Notes: generated by a model from the sequence alone, not told the origin. A stretch of 64,000 nt of DNA from JBNKHG01 sp050290225 (GCA_050290225.1 JBNKHG010000069.1:1-64000); one strand, 5' to 3'. Shown: positions 34,065-42,070, counted from the stretch's first letter. A program made the numbers and translations.

Positions 34065-35426
34065 TTAATTACGCGCCAAGCGACGGTGCATACGTTGCAG
34101 TTCCCGATTGTCAGGAAAGAGCTGGGCCGCCAGTTCCACATGGTTGCGCGCATCGGCCAGGTTGCCGGTGTCGATCATGCGTTGGGATTGCAACAGGATT
34201 TTCGCCTGCAACTCTTCGATCGCAGCCAGGGCCTCGGCATTTCCCGGGTCGATTCGCAACGCTTCGCGGTAGGACTGATAGGCGTTGCTTCCCTGGGGCA
34301 CGATCAGGCGCCCCACCATCGTATGGGTTTTGCCCAACCGCAACCAGCGCTGCAATTTGGCCAACTGTTTCTCCGTAAGATTGACCGTGCGCGCGTTGCT
34401 TATCTGTGCTGCCGACGATGTCGTCGGCCCCGGCGCCCGCTCGGCCGCGGGCGGCGTTACCCAGAAAAACGCCAGTGCTATGGCGAGTACGCCAAGGCCA
34501 CCGCCCAACCAGATTGCCAACCAATGTTTCTTGACAACCAGGGTATCATCGTCGACTTCGGGCGCATTTTTTTTCGAGCGGGCGACAAGTTTTTCCAGGG
34601 CTGCGGAAAATTCCACGGCATTTTGGAAGCGCCTGTCCGGATCTCTTTGCAGAGCGCGATTGAGAATGTTTTTGAACAGTTCCAGGGTTTCACTGTCGGC
34701 AATATCGAGTTTTTCCAGGTGCCAGGCTTCCAGGCCGTTAACTTCGCGGATCGATTTTCCGGCGAAGGGTTTGATCCCCGCCATCAGCTCGTAAAATACC
34801 AGAGCCACGGAGTAAAGATCGGAGCGGCCATCGGTTTTCTTTCCCAGCGCCTGTTCCGGTGAAAAGTACTGCGGGGTACCCATCACCTGCCCGGTTCGGG
34901 TGAATTCCGACTCCTCCATCTTGGCGATGCCAAAATCCGCAATCTTGATACTGTCGTCTTCCAGCAACAGGATATTGGCGGGTTTGATATCCCGATGCAC
35001 CACTCCGCGTTTATGGGAATAGGCCAGGGCACTCAGCAGTTGCTGCACAATGTGCAGGGACATCTCCAGGTTAAAATGCATACCCCGGGACAGGAACTCC
35101 TTGAGCGTTTTGCCTTCCACATATTCCATGACGAAAAACGGCATGCCTTCGGCATCTTCCTGATACTCGTAGACGGCGACGATGTTGGGGTGGATCAGGC
35201 TACCCTCGGCCTGGGCTTCCCGACTGAAGCGGTGCTTGAGTTCCTGCCCGGCCTTGCCTTTAAGCAGGCTGCGGCGGATGGTTTTGATGGCCACGGCACG
35301 GGCCAGTTGCGGGTCGTAGCCGCGGTAAACCACGCCCATACCCCCCTCGCCCAGAATGCCCTGGATCTGATATTTGCCCAGGCGATCCGGATTGCTCATC
35401 ACATTAGCTGAGGAGTGTGGTGCCAT
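34065..35426 (-). CDS. Membrane-anchored Hanks-type Ser/Thr protein kinase
   Basis: A 453-residue kinase with glycine loop GEGGMGVVY at 26-34, ATP lysine K48 (VAIK), the catalytic HRD at 144-146, DFG at 164-166, and an activation loop with EFTRTGQVMGTPQYFSPEQAL. A juxtamembrane segment with DDDT295 leads to one transmembrane helix at about 302-323. A C-terminal extracytoplasmic part carries a TPR-like helical region (YQSYREALRIDPGNAEALAAI), perhaps for sensing. The motif DDDTLVV just before the membrane looks like an autophosphorylation site for FHA docking. It converges with the PP2C gene. An alternative start lies nine codons in. Confidence 0.93.
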   Translation of the reverse strand: MAPHSSANVMSNPDRLGKYQIQGILGEGGMGVVYRGYDPQLARAVAIKTIRRSLLKGKAGQELKHRFSREAQAEGSLIHPNIVAVYEYQEDAEGMPFFVMEYVEGKTLKEFLSRGMHFNLEMSLHIVQQLLSALAYSHKRGVVHRDIKPANILLLEDDSIKIADFGIAKMEESEFTRTGQVMGTPQYFSPEQALGKKTDGRSDLYSVALVFYELMAGIKPFAGKSIREVNGLEAWHLEKLDIADSETLELFKNILNRALQRDPDRRFQNAVEFSAALEKLVARSKKNAPEVDDDTLVVKKHWLAIWLGGGLGVLAIALAFFWVTPPAAERAPGPTTSSAAQISNARTVNLTEKQLAKLQRWLRLGKTHTMVGRLIVPQGSNAYQSYREALRIDPGNAEALAAIEELQAKILLQSQRMIDTGNLADARNHVELAAQLFPDNRELQRMHRRLARN

Positions 35427-35598
35427 TGGCGTTTCCGCGGCATTGAAACACTTTCAGTGGTTGTTTAGGACCCAGGGTTACTTAGGACTGATTTCGCGCA
35501 ATAAGTCCCATCTAAGTGTGATCGAGAATGCCGAATTCTTCAATATTAGGACTGTTTTATTCCTAATCACTGCCGAAACCCTTCTACCAAACGCACAA

Positions 35599-35618
35599 CG
35601 CCCCGCCGAAGCGGGGCG
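35599..35618 (-). terminator. Terminator-like hairpin after the caspase gene
   Basis: CGCCCCGC and GCGGGGCG pair around a CGAA loop, 28 bases beyond the stop of the caspase-like gene. The tail on the minus strand (TTGTG) is poor in T, so termination may be partial. Confidence 0.6.
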
Positions 35619-35645
35619 CTTTGCATGAACACAACTTCCCTTAGA

Positions 35646-38600
35646 TCAAATCGATTTAAAGAAGAACTCGCCCGATTCGTGTCCCGCCAAATGAATAGGT
35701 GCATATTGGGGCACCTGACCGGAAGCGGCCGGTACCGATGCCATACGGTTGAGCACTTTCGAGTACAGGGAGTAACCTTCCAGGATACCGTTGTTGGCGC
35801 GCAGAGTATCGATAAAGGCCTTGGCGAATACCGAATGGGTTCCCCCACCGCCATCGAGAACCGGTTCCACACCACCCGACGTGAGCGTAATACGCGCCCG
35901 GGTTTCGTTCATCACTTTGATCCATTCCTGGCGCACATCCTGGGGAATATCGGTTTCCACCCGCGCCAGTGGGGTTTGGGTCAAGGTGCCGGAGTAGCAG
36001 GAGTCAGCCACCACCAGGATATGCTTCGCCTCAGTGACATTCAGAATGTCGGTAATGGCGGTATTGGAGATCCAGTTGGAGATATTGTCGCTCTCGGCAT
36101 CCACCGGCAGCCAGTAACCGCGATTGTTGGGCACGTCCAGCTTGCCATGACCTGCGTAGTAAATCAGCAGGTTGTCTTCCGGCTTCAACGTCTTGCGTAA
36201 TTCATTCAGGCTCGAAAGAATGGCATAGCGGTCGGCGTTGAGCAGTAGCCGGGTCTTGAAGTTGTATTTGAACCGCAATATCCGCTCGGTCTCACGCGCA
36301 TCGTTGACCGCCGTGGACAGAGTGGAAAAGTGCTGGTAATTGTTGTTGCCAATAATCAAGGCATAGTAGTCACCCAGGGAAAGCGTGTCTTCCACCGCTG
36401 TTTTGCGAACACTGGCCGTCTGCGGACTACGATAGCCGTTATGCTGATCCTGGGCCACAAAGGAGAAGGAGACTGCGGCACGACGCCCTTTCTTATCCAC
36501 CACGACCACATCCACCGGTGTCGGATCGCCCTGCAGAGAAACGGAAGTCCGGAACAGGTTATTGTCCATCACCTGATGAGGTTGGCCATTGACGCTCAGG
36601 GACATCAATCCGGCTGGCGCCATCACCTTGCCGATCACCTGCCGCTCACCCTGCACCCGATTCACCCGTACCGAGGCGCGGCTGCGAGTCAATACCACCG
36701 GCGGTTCGATAATTTCAATCCCGGGGTAATCATTGACCGCCACTTGTACCACGTTACCCGCGGCGGGTTTCGGTGCGTCCAGCAGCGCCTGCTGAGCCTG
36801 TTGCTGCAGCGCCTCGATTTCCTGCTTCTGTTTTGCCACCAGAGACAACTGTTGCTGGTAATCGCGGGTTAATTGCTGCAATTTATCGCGCTCCTCGGCC
36901 ATGGCGCGTTCATGTTCCGCACTCAGGCTGCTGAGGGCTTCGGTTTTTTCCGTACGCGCCAGCTCCAGTTCGGCCTGGTTCAGTAGCAACTGTTGACCAA
37001 GGCTCGCCAGTTCGGCCTCACGCTCGCCCAACTTTTTGTTCAGGGCCACCAGTTGTTTTTGATAGGCCAGATTTTCAGCCTGCAGACTCTTCTGTTGGGC
37101 ATCCAGTTTCGCCACTTCTTTTTCCAGGGTTTTCTGTTTGTCGCTGTTTTTCTTCTGGAAATCGGCAAGTCGCTTCTGCTCATCAATCAGGTTACGGTTT
37201 TTCTCCGCCAGATCATCCTGCAAAGCCAGGATAGTGGGCGTTAACTGCGCGCCCTTCTCACGCTCCGATAGCAAACGGTCGCGCTCCTGTTGTAAGCGCT
37301 GTTCCGTTTGTGCCAATGCCTGTTGGGACTCCTGCAGCCGCTGTTGGTGCGCCATTAACTGCTGCTCCAGTTCACGCAGCTGCTGTAGGTAGCCAGCCTT
37401 GGTGGACTGGGCCTGCTCCAGGCTCGCCCGCAGTTTTTTCTGCTTGGCGTCCAGCGCCTGATTCTGCTGTTGGAACTGTGACAACTGTTGTTGCAACTGC
37501 GTCCGATTGTCTTCCATCAGCGCCACCTTGCGCATCAATACCGCCTCTTGCTGACTGGCCTGCTGGTGTCCTTCGGATACTGACACCAGTGCCTGTTCGG
37601 CTTCAGACAAACGCTGGTTGGTGGCAGCCAACTCCTGTTCGCGCTGCTTCAGCTTTTGTTGCGCTGCTGCCAACCGGGCTTCATAGGCCTGGTTTTCCTT
37701 CAGGATGGCGTGCTGGCTATCGCTGAGTTCTCCCAACGCCGTACGCAGTTGGCTGATTTTGTTATTGTTGTCAGCCTCAATGGCTGCCAGCTGCTGACGT
37801 TTTTCGGTCAGCGTCTTATCTTTATCAGCCAATTCAGCTCGCAGCGCCAACACCTCCGGTGTTGCTTCGCCCGCAGCCTGTTCCATTTGCTGTAAACGCT
37901 GGCGCAGTGAAGCGGCAGCTGTCTCAGATTCAGCGACTTGGCGACGCCAGCTATCCAGCTGCGCTTGCAGGGCCTGCAATTGATTTTCGTATGCCTGTTT
38001 GTTGCTTTCAGTTTCTTTCAGGCGCTCGTTCAATTGTTGATGGCGCGCCAGCAACTCGGTGTTCGCCTGATTGCTTTCTCGCAACTGGCGTTGCAGCGCT
38101 TCCTGTTCACTCAACAGTTTTTCGATTCTGGCATTATGAGCCTGCTCACGCTCGCTGTTAGCATTCTTCCCGAGTAATAATGGGCTGGAGCTTTGCTCTG
38201 TGAACGCCTTTAACGCCATCTCGGTTTGCTGCAGCTGTTCTTCCGCTGCCTGCAATGTCTGATTTCGCTCTGTCAACGCCTTGTCGATTTTCGTTAACCG
38301 CACCTGCAGCCGTTCGGCTTTCTGCCGTTGTTCCCGCAGCGCGGTTTCTTGCGCCTCAAACTGCTCGCGGGGTACGTAGGTGGCATTCAGGGTTGAGGCA
38401 AACAGCAATGCGTCATCCCGAATCCCCGAGGCCAGGCGGTAAAGGTTTAACGCCTTTTGTTGATCCGGCGCCACGCCCAATCCCTTTTCATACAGGTGCC
38501 CCAGATTGATCTGGGCACGGGAGTGATTCTGTTCGGCGGCCTTGTGGTACCAGTGAGCCGCCACCTGAAAATCGGGAGCCAGCCCCAAACCCTTTTCGTA

Positions 38601-39008
38601 GATTTCGCCGACATAGGTTTGTGCCACTGGGTCCCCTTGCTGAGCCAGCGGAAGCCAGATTTTCAGTGCGGTACTGTAATCGGCACGATCGTAGGCGACG
38701 TATTCACCGCCGCGAATTTCGCAATCACTGGTTGCGGTTTTAATAGGACGGCGTTGGGTGATATAGGTAAAGTTACCGCCCAGCTTGCGTACCTGCCCCG
38801 GCAACAGGCAGTCGACAATCATAAATTCATCAGTGTCCTTAGCCTCAGGCGGGACAGCAGTCATCGGGTCCTTGGTGGCATTACAGCCGGTGAGATAACA
38901 AAAAATGGACAGCAGGCACACCAGCACACCATAGCGGAAACACAGGCGTTTCCAGGCTGGCTGATATGTAGACTGAAGAAGGCTGAACGGAGGAGAATAG
39001 GTTTTCAC
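35646..39008 (-). CDS. Caspase-fold lipoprotein with Sel1 repeats and long coiled coil
   Basis: A 1120-residue protein. A lipoprotein signal ends YLTGC42. Residues about 105-195 hold Sel1-type repeats (WLPLAQQGDPVAQTYVGEIYEKG). Residues about 210-770 are a very long Gln/Glu/Leu-rich coiled coil. A beta-rich Ig-like segment follows. The C-terminus is a peptidase C14 (caspase/metacaspase) domain starting YYALIIGNNNY, with the catalytic dyad H954 (YYAGHG) and C1004 (DSCYSG). With a lipid anchor the protease would face the periplasm or the cell surface. It could process an exported protein or take part in a death or defence response. It lies between the kinase and the P6-P7 cassette, on the minus strand, with no other gene close enough to share its transcript. 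Confidence 0.92.
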   Translation of the reverse strand: MKTYSPPFSLLQSTYQPAWKRLCFRYGVLVCLLSIFCYLTGCNATKDPMTAVPPEAKDTDEFMIVDCLLPGQVRKLGGNFTYITQRRPIKTATSDCEIRGGEYVAYDRADYSTALKIWLPLAQQGDPVAQTYVGEIYEKGLGLAPDFQVAAHWYHKAAEQNHSRAQINLGHLYEKGLGVAPDQQKALNLYRLASGIRDDALLFASTLNATYVPREQFEAQETALREQRQKAERLQVRLTKIDKALTERNQTLQAAEEQLQQTEMALKAFTEQSSSPLLLGKNANSEREQAHNARIEKLLSEQEALQRQLRESNQANTELLARHQQLNERLKETESNKQAYENQLQALQAQLDSWRRQVAESETAAASLRQRLQQMEQAAGEATPEVLALRAELADKDKTLTEKRQQLAAIEADNNNKISQLRTALGELSDSQHAILKENQAYEARLAAAQQKLKQREQELAATNQRLSEAEQALVSVSEGHQQASQQEAVLMRKVALMEDNRTQLQQQLSQFQQQNQALDAKQKKLRASLEQAQSTKAGYLQQLRELEQQLMAHQQRLQESQQALAQTEQRLQQERDRLLSEREKGAQLTPTILALQDDLAEKNRNLIDEQKRLADFQKKNSDKQKTLEKEVAKLDAQQKSLQAENLAYQKQLVALNKKLGEREAELASLGQQLLLNQAELELARTEKTEALSSLSAEHERAMAEERDKLQQLTRDYQQQLSLVAKQKQEIEALQQQAQQALLDAPKPAAGNVVQVAVNDYPGIEIIEPPVVLTRSRASVRVNRVQGERQVIGKVMAPAGLMSLSVNGQPHQVMDNNLFRTSVSLQGDPTPVDVVVVDKKGRRAAVSFSFVAQDQHNGYRSPQTASVRKTAVEDTLSLGDYYALIIGNNNYQHFSTLSTAVNDARETERILRFKYNFKTRLLLNADRYAILSSLNELRKTLKPEDNLLIYYAGHGKLDVPNNRGYWLPVDAESDNISNWISNTAITDILNVTEAKHILVVADSCYSGTLTQTPLARVETDIPQDVRQEWIKVMNETRARITLTSGGVEPVLDGGGGTHSVFAKAFIDTLRANNGILEGYSLYSKVLNRMASVPAASGQVPQYAPIHLAGHESGEFFFKSI

Positions 39009-39256
39009 ACGAGCCTCCCGAAAAATCTACTTTCGGTTGAAGAAACAAACATAGCGCACTCCCAATACCCCCACAATAGCAGCGCTAGATCGTTGGGAAT
39101 AAACAACAGGCGGGTTAATCAGCTTCCTGTCTATGGGGTACTTCAAGCTGTTGTTTAAAGCCTAGCAGATGCTTTTGATCGGCGGATTATTTGATCGGCA
39201 TAGATATTCATGTCAGCAAGGGGACCGGCCTTTACCGGGGGCCGGACCTTTGCGGT

Positions 39257-39280
39257 AAAAGGTGCCAGTTCCCTCTGGCA
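39257..39280 (-). terminator. Terminator of the P6-P7 cassette
   Basis: TGCCAG and CTGGCA pair around a 6-base loop and are followed on the minus strand by CCTTTTACC. It lies 13 bases after the P7 stop codon. A second imperfect stem at 39222-39248 (GGACCGGCC against GGCCGGACC) lies just beyond it. Confidence 0.65.
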
Positions 39281-39292
39281 GTTAACCAGGTA

Positions 39293-39532
39293 TTAGCTGG
39301 TTACTTCCGTATAGTTGCGATCTGAAATCACGATCGGTTTTTCCAGCCCGCCCATGCTCTCACCTTCATAGGCGATCACTTCGGGTTCCGGCTTCAGTGG
39401 TGGCCAGCCGAGCATTTCCTCCATCAGGCTGCGCAGTCCGGTGTGTACAAAGGGGTCCAGGCCGCCGACAATTTTGCCCATGGCTTCGCGGTCCAGAGAT
39501 TCACTTGTTACTAAGTCACGTATTGATATCAT
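39293..39532 (-). CDS. Double-glycine leader secreted peptide P7
   Basis: A 79-residue precursor. The leader MISIRDLVTSESLDREAM...KIVGG (24 residues) is followed by a mature part of about 55 residues starting LDPFVHTGLRS. The mature chain is acidic and proline-containing (GWPPLKPEPEVIAYEGESMGG) and does not share the motifs of the main family. It is the second gene of a dicistron, 43 bases after P6, with a GAGG ribosome site. The arrangement mirrors the P5-P4 dicistron. No function can be assigned. Confidence 0.83.
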   Translation of the reverse strand: MISIRDLVTSESLDREAMGKIVGGLDPFVHTGLRSLMEEMLGWPPLKPEPEVIAYEGESMGGLEKPIVISDRNYTEVTS

Positions 39533-39575
39533 GGTTTCACCTCACGTTTTATGCAGTTTTCAATGTCGTTTAACG

Positions 39576-39875
39576 TTATACAATTCGGGTTTTGCCCAGA
39601 CCAATCAGGTCCAACCAGTTGGACTGGGTCAGGGTTTGCGTCACAGGGGCATAAACAATGCCGTTTTTGTTGTCGATCGCCTGGTTATTGGTCACGGCGC
39701 CTGCATTCTGCTGAGCCAGATCCAGGCCAAAGGCTTGCTGGATATCCGCGACTTTGTTAGTGGTCGATACCGAACCGTCAAACAGCAGGGATAGCAAATC
39801 ACGTCCGCCACGAACCTCGGCCATGGCGCTGCGATCCAGTTCTTTACTCAAAGTCAGGTCATTGATTTTCAACAT
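39576..39875 (-). CDS. Double-glycine leader secreted peptide P6
   Basis: A 99-residue precursor with leader MLKINDLTLSKELDRSAM...EVRGG (24 residues) and a 75-residue mature part starting RDLLSLLFDGS. It is the nearest relative of P1, 35 kb away; they share LLFDGSVST, NAGAVTNNQ, YAPVTQ and the GLGKTRI-type end. Only one sigma-54 promoter (39950-39965) precedes it, and P7 follows in the same transcript. Its presence beyond the signalling block shows that the cassettes are dispersed around the export operon. Confidence 0.87.
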   Translation of the reverse strand: MLKINDLTLSKELDRSAMAEVRGGRDLLSLLFDGSVSTTNKVADIQQAFGLDLAQQNAGAVTNNQAIDNKNGIVYAPVTQTLTQSNWLDLIGLGKTRIV

Positions 39876-39949
39876 GGTTGATTCCTCTATGTGTTGGCAA
39901 AAAAAGTAACTGTCGTTACCGGGTAAAGTGTTTTACACACATGGGGTAT

Positions 39950-39965
39950 TGCAGCGGCTGTGCCA
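39950..39965 (-). promoter_or_regulatory. Sigma-54 promoter of P6-P7
   Basis: The minus-strand sequence is TGGCACAGCCGCTGCA, with 12-base GG to GC spacing. It lies about 75 bases upstream of the P6 start. Confidence 0.87.
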
Positions 39966-40085
39966 ACCGAGGATAAATATTTTTGAAAATGGGCTAAGTT
40001 ATTGACACATAGGTTTTTTTTGATCGAGCAGAAAAGCAGGCACCGTGCTCAGGACTTCTTCGGTTCAACGGGATTGCTGCCAGTG

Positions 40086-40112
40086 CCCCAACACTTTTGT
40101 CCAAAACGTTGG
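40086..40112. promoter_or_regulatory. Candidate shared enhancer palindrome between two divergent sigma-54 promoters
   Basis: An imperfect inverted repeat, CCCAACACTTTT against AAAACGTTGGG, is centred about 133 bases from the -24 element of both the P6 promoter and the P9 promoter. This central position fits a binding site for the sigma-54 activator serving both. Confidence 0.5.
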
Positions 40113-40230
40113 GCGAATGGCAACAGTTCCAGGTAACGGGATTAAGCACGTCCCTTCCCCAACACCGACAGGAAAAAAAAAGATATATAAATCAAGACCC
40201 TAGCATGACAACCAGACATATATCCCAGTT

Positions 40231-40246
40231 TGGCACAATAGCTGCA
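40231..40246 (+). promoter_or_regulatory. Sigma-54 promoter of P9
   Basis: TGGCACAATAGCTGCA on the plus strand has GG and GC exactly 12 bases apart. The transcript should start near 40257. This rules out the ATG codons at 40205 and 40254 as starts of the downstream gene. Confidence 0.82.
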
Positions 40247-40303
40247 CTCTCTATGGCAGACACTGACTATTACCGCTGGACTAAGACAACTGGAGAAAAA
40301 GCC

Positions 40304-40627
40304 TTGGCCAAGATCATCAAACTTAACGACCTCCCGGCTTCACGCACCCTGGACAGCCAGGCATTGGGACGCATTCACGGCGGTGCTCTGGCCTCCGGAT
40401 TTTTATTCCGCTCACGTCCGCGCTCGATGCAGCCGTCAATCAACTTCAACATCGAGAACTTTGAAGTGAATAATTATGATATTACCAACTACATTGATCA
40501 GCTGGTGCAACAAACCAACAACCAGTTACAACTGAGCACGATCAATGTGGAAGCCGGCGATGCGGCAGCCATCAATATCCTGTCAGACCAGGGACTGAAT
40601 GGCAGCAATAGCAGCAGCATCGAATAA
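40304..40627 (+). CDS. Double-glycine leader secreted peptide P9 (TTG start)
   Basis: A 107-residue precursor. I choose the TTG at 40304 because GGAG lies 10 bases upstream, because the leader then reads MAKIIKLNDLPASRTLDSQA followed by LGRIHGG, aligned with P8, and because the sigma-54 promoter at 40231 lies inside the longer frame. Cleavage would release about 80 residues beginning ALASGFLFRSRPRS. The mature part has a basic start followed by an Asn/Gln-rich tail (NFNIENFEVNNYDI, QLVQQTNNQLQLSTINV). It is transcribed away from the P6-P7 dicistron. It may be a variant structural or effector peptide. A reader preferring ATG would start at 40205 and get an implausible 60-residue leader. Confidence 0.75.
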   Translation: MAKIIKLNDLPASRTLDSQALGRIHGGALASGFLFRSRPRSMQPSINFNIENFEVNNYDITNYIDQLVQQTNNQLQLSTINVEAGDAAAINILSDQGLNGSNSSSIE

Positions 40628-41282
40628 TCTATTGTGATCGGAAGCAGAGGCTTTCCAATTACCGGGCTATAAGCGCAACCGGGGTGAAACACTCATCACC
40701 CCGAGCCTGGCCTTCTACTTCTTTAGTATGAGTCTTCGCCCAATGGGCTTCAGCTATCGCACTAGTCCAGTGCCTTCTTACCCCAACCTGCGCACTATTT
40801 TGGCCATTTATACCAATGGTTATGTTTACATTCAGGGCATCAGCCGGGACAATGCGGCACTGTGCACTATTTAAATGGACGAACGCACCAGGGAAGGCTA
40901 CCTTTAATATGCTAAATCCCCAATCCACGCTATTTAACATTACGAAAATCAAAAGCAGAAATGAAATAGGCACGCATATTGCTGTTTCATGATCAATTAT
41001 TTTACAAACGTACTTGCTAACCCAGCATCAACCTTATTAAAGAAGGACCCTCGACCAAGTTTCAAGTAAACCTGTTAAATGACGGACGAATACCTGTGCT
41101 TATTTCAGTAATATGCTCAAGCTGTAACATTACTGTAATAATATATCTGCACAATTTTCGCCCACTTTTACACGAACAATTAACAACAAAGAATAACGAA
41201 AAAAGCGCCAAGGAGACTGGCCGGACAGTTAGTAGTGAAACCAAAGCAATCTAACAACCTACACATCTAGAGGACGATATTT
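40628..41282. other. Intergenic region between P9 and phaB
   Basis: A 655-base gap. A stem GGGGTGA/TCACCCC at 40681-40702 may slow transcription after P9. The right part is AT-rich and should hold the phaB promoter. A 104-codon minus-strand frame at 40659-40973 starts at GTG with no ribosome site, and I do not call it. Confidence 0.5.
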
Positions 41283-42005
41283 ATGGGACGAGTTGCATTA
41301 GTTACTGGCGGAACCCGTGGTATTGGTGAAGCCATTTGCACGAAACTTAAATTGAAAGGATATACCGTAGTCGCCAATTACGGAGGTAATGATCAAGCGG
41401 CTGAAGCCTTTACCGAACGCACCGGCATACCCGCTCACAAATTCGATGTTTCGGATTTTGAGGCGGTCAAAGCCGCGGTAGCAAGAATCGAAGAGGACTA
41501 TGGTCCTGTGGATATTCTGGTGAACAATGCAGGCATCACCCGTGACAGCACCTTGCACCGTATGAGCTTCGAAAATTGGGACAGAGTTATTCAGACCAAC
41601 CTCTCTTCCTGCTTTAACACTTGCCGAGCAGTGATTGAGGGAATGCGCGAGCGCAGATTCGGCCGCATCGTGAATGTGGGTTCGATCAATGGCCAGGCCG
41701 GTCAATATGGCCAGGTCAACTATGCCGCCGCCAAGTCCGGCATCCATGGTTTTACCAAAGCACTGGCCCAAGAGGGCGCAGGCAAGGGCATCACCGTCAA
41801 TGCTGTGGCGCCTGGATATGTTGATACCGATATGGTGCGTGCTGTACCACCGGATGTACTGGAAAAAATCATCTCCACTATTCCGGTAGGACGCCTCGGC
41901 AAGCCGGAAGATATTGCCCGCACGGTGGAATTCCTGGTGAGTGACAACGCCGACTATATTACCGGTTCGACCGTTTCCGTAAACGGCGGTCAGCACATGT
42001 ATTGA
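41283..42005 (+). CDS. phaB: Acetoacetyl-CoA reductase
   Basis: A 240-residue short-chain dehydrogenase that reduces acetoacetyl-CoA to (R)-3-hydroxybutyryl-CoA with NADPH, the second step of PHB synthesis. The nucleotide-binding TGGTRGIG lies at residues 8-15, NNAG at about 83, and the catalytic Ser...Tyr-x3-Lys as NVGSINGQAGQYGQVNYAAAK. The end, SVNGGQHMY, is typical of PhaB rather than of FabG. The AGAGGA ribosome site fixes the ATG. It converges with phaZ across a shared terminator. No thiolase gene (phaA) is in the window. Confidence 0.95.
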   Translation: MGRVALVTGGTRGIGEAICTKLKLKGYTVVANYGGNDQAAEAFTERTGIPAHKFDVSDFEAVKAAVARIEEDYGPVDILVNNAGITRDSTLHRMSFENWDRVIQTNLSSCFNTCRAVIEGMRERRFGRIVNVGSINGQAGQYGQVNYAAAKSGIHGFTKALAQEGAGKGITVNAVAPGYVDTDMVRAVPPDVLEKIISTIPVGRLGKPEDIARTVEFLVSDNADYITGSTVSVNGGQHMY

Positions 42006-42020
42006 TCCTTTCTCCGTTCA

Positions 42021-42054
42021 ACAAAAAAAAGGCCGCTAACAGCGGCCTTTTTTT
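42021..42054. terminator. Bidirectional terminator between phaB and phaZ
   Basis: AAGGCCGCT and AGCGGCCTT form a strong stem flanked by eight A and seven T, so it works for both convergent genes. Confidence 0.92.
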
Positions 42055-42070
42055 CGGATATACAATCGCC

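Noticed and set aside
27650..39008. Type VI secretion cluster, suggested by FHA, kinase and phosphatase genes.
   Set aside because: No sheath, baseplate, Hcp, VgrG, ClpV or membrane-complex gene is present; the secretion genes are a type I C39 exporter set.
40659..40973. A 104-codon minus-strand frame between P9 and phaB with a hydrophobic start.
   Set aside because: It starts at GTG with no ribosome site and overlaps the region expected to end the P9 transcript.
41298..41996. A 232-codon frame antisense to phaB.
   Set aside because: phaB has a clear ribosome site and a full SDR active site on the other strand.
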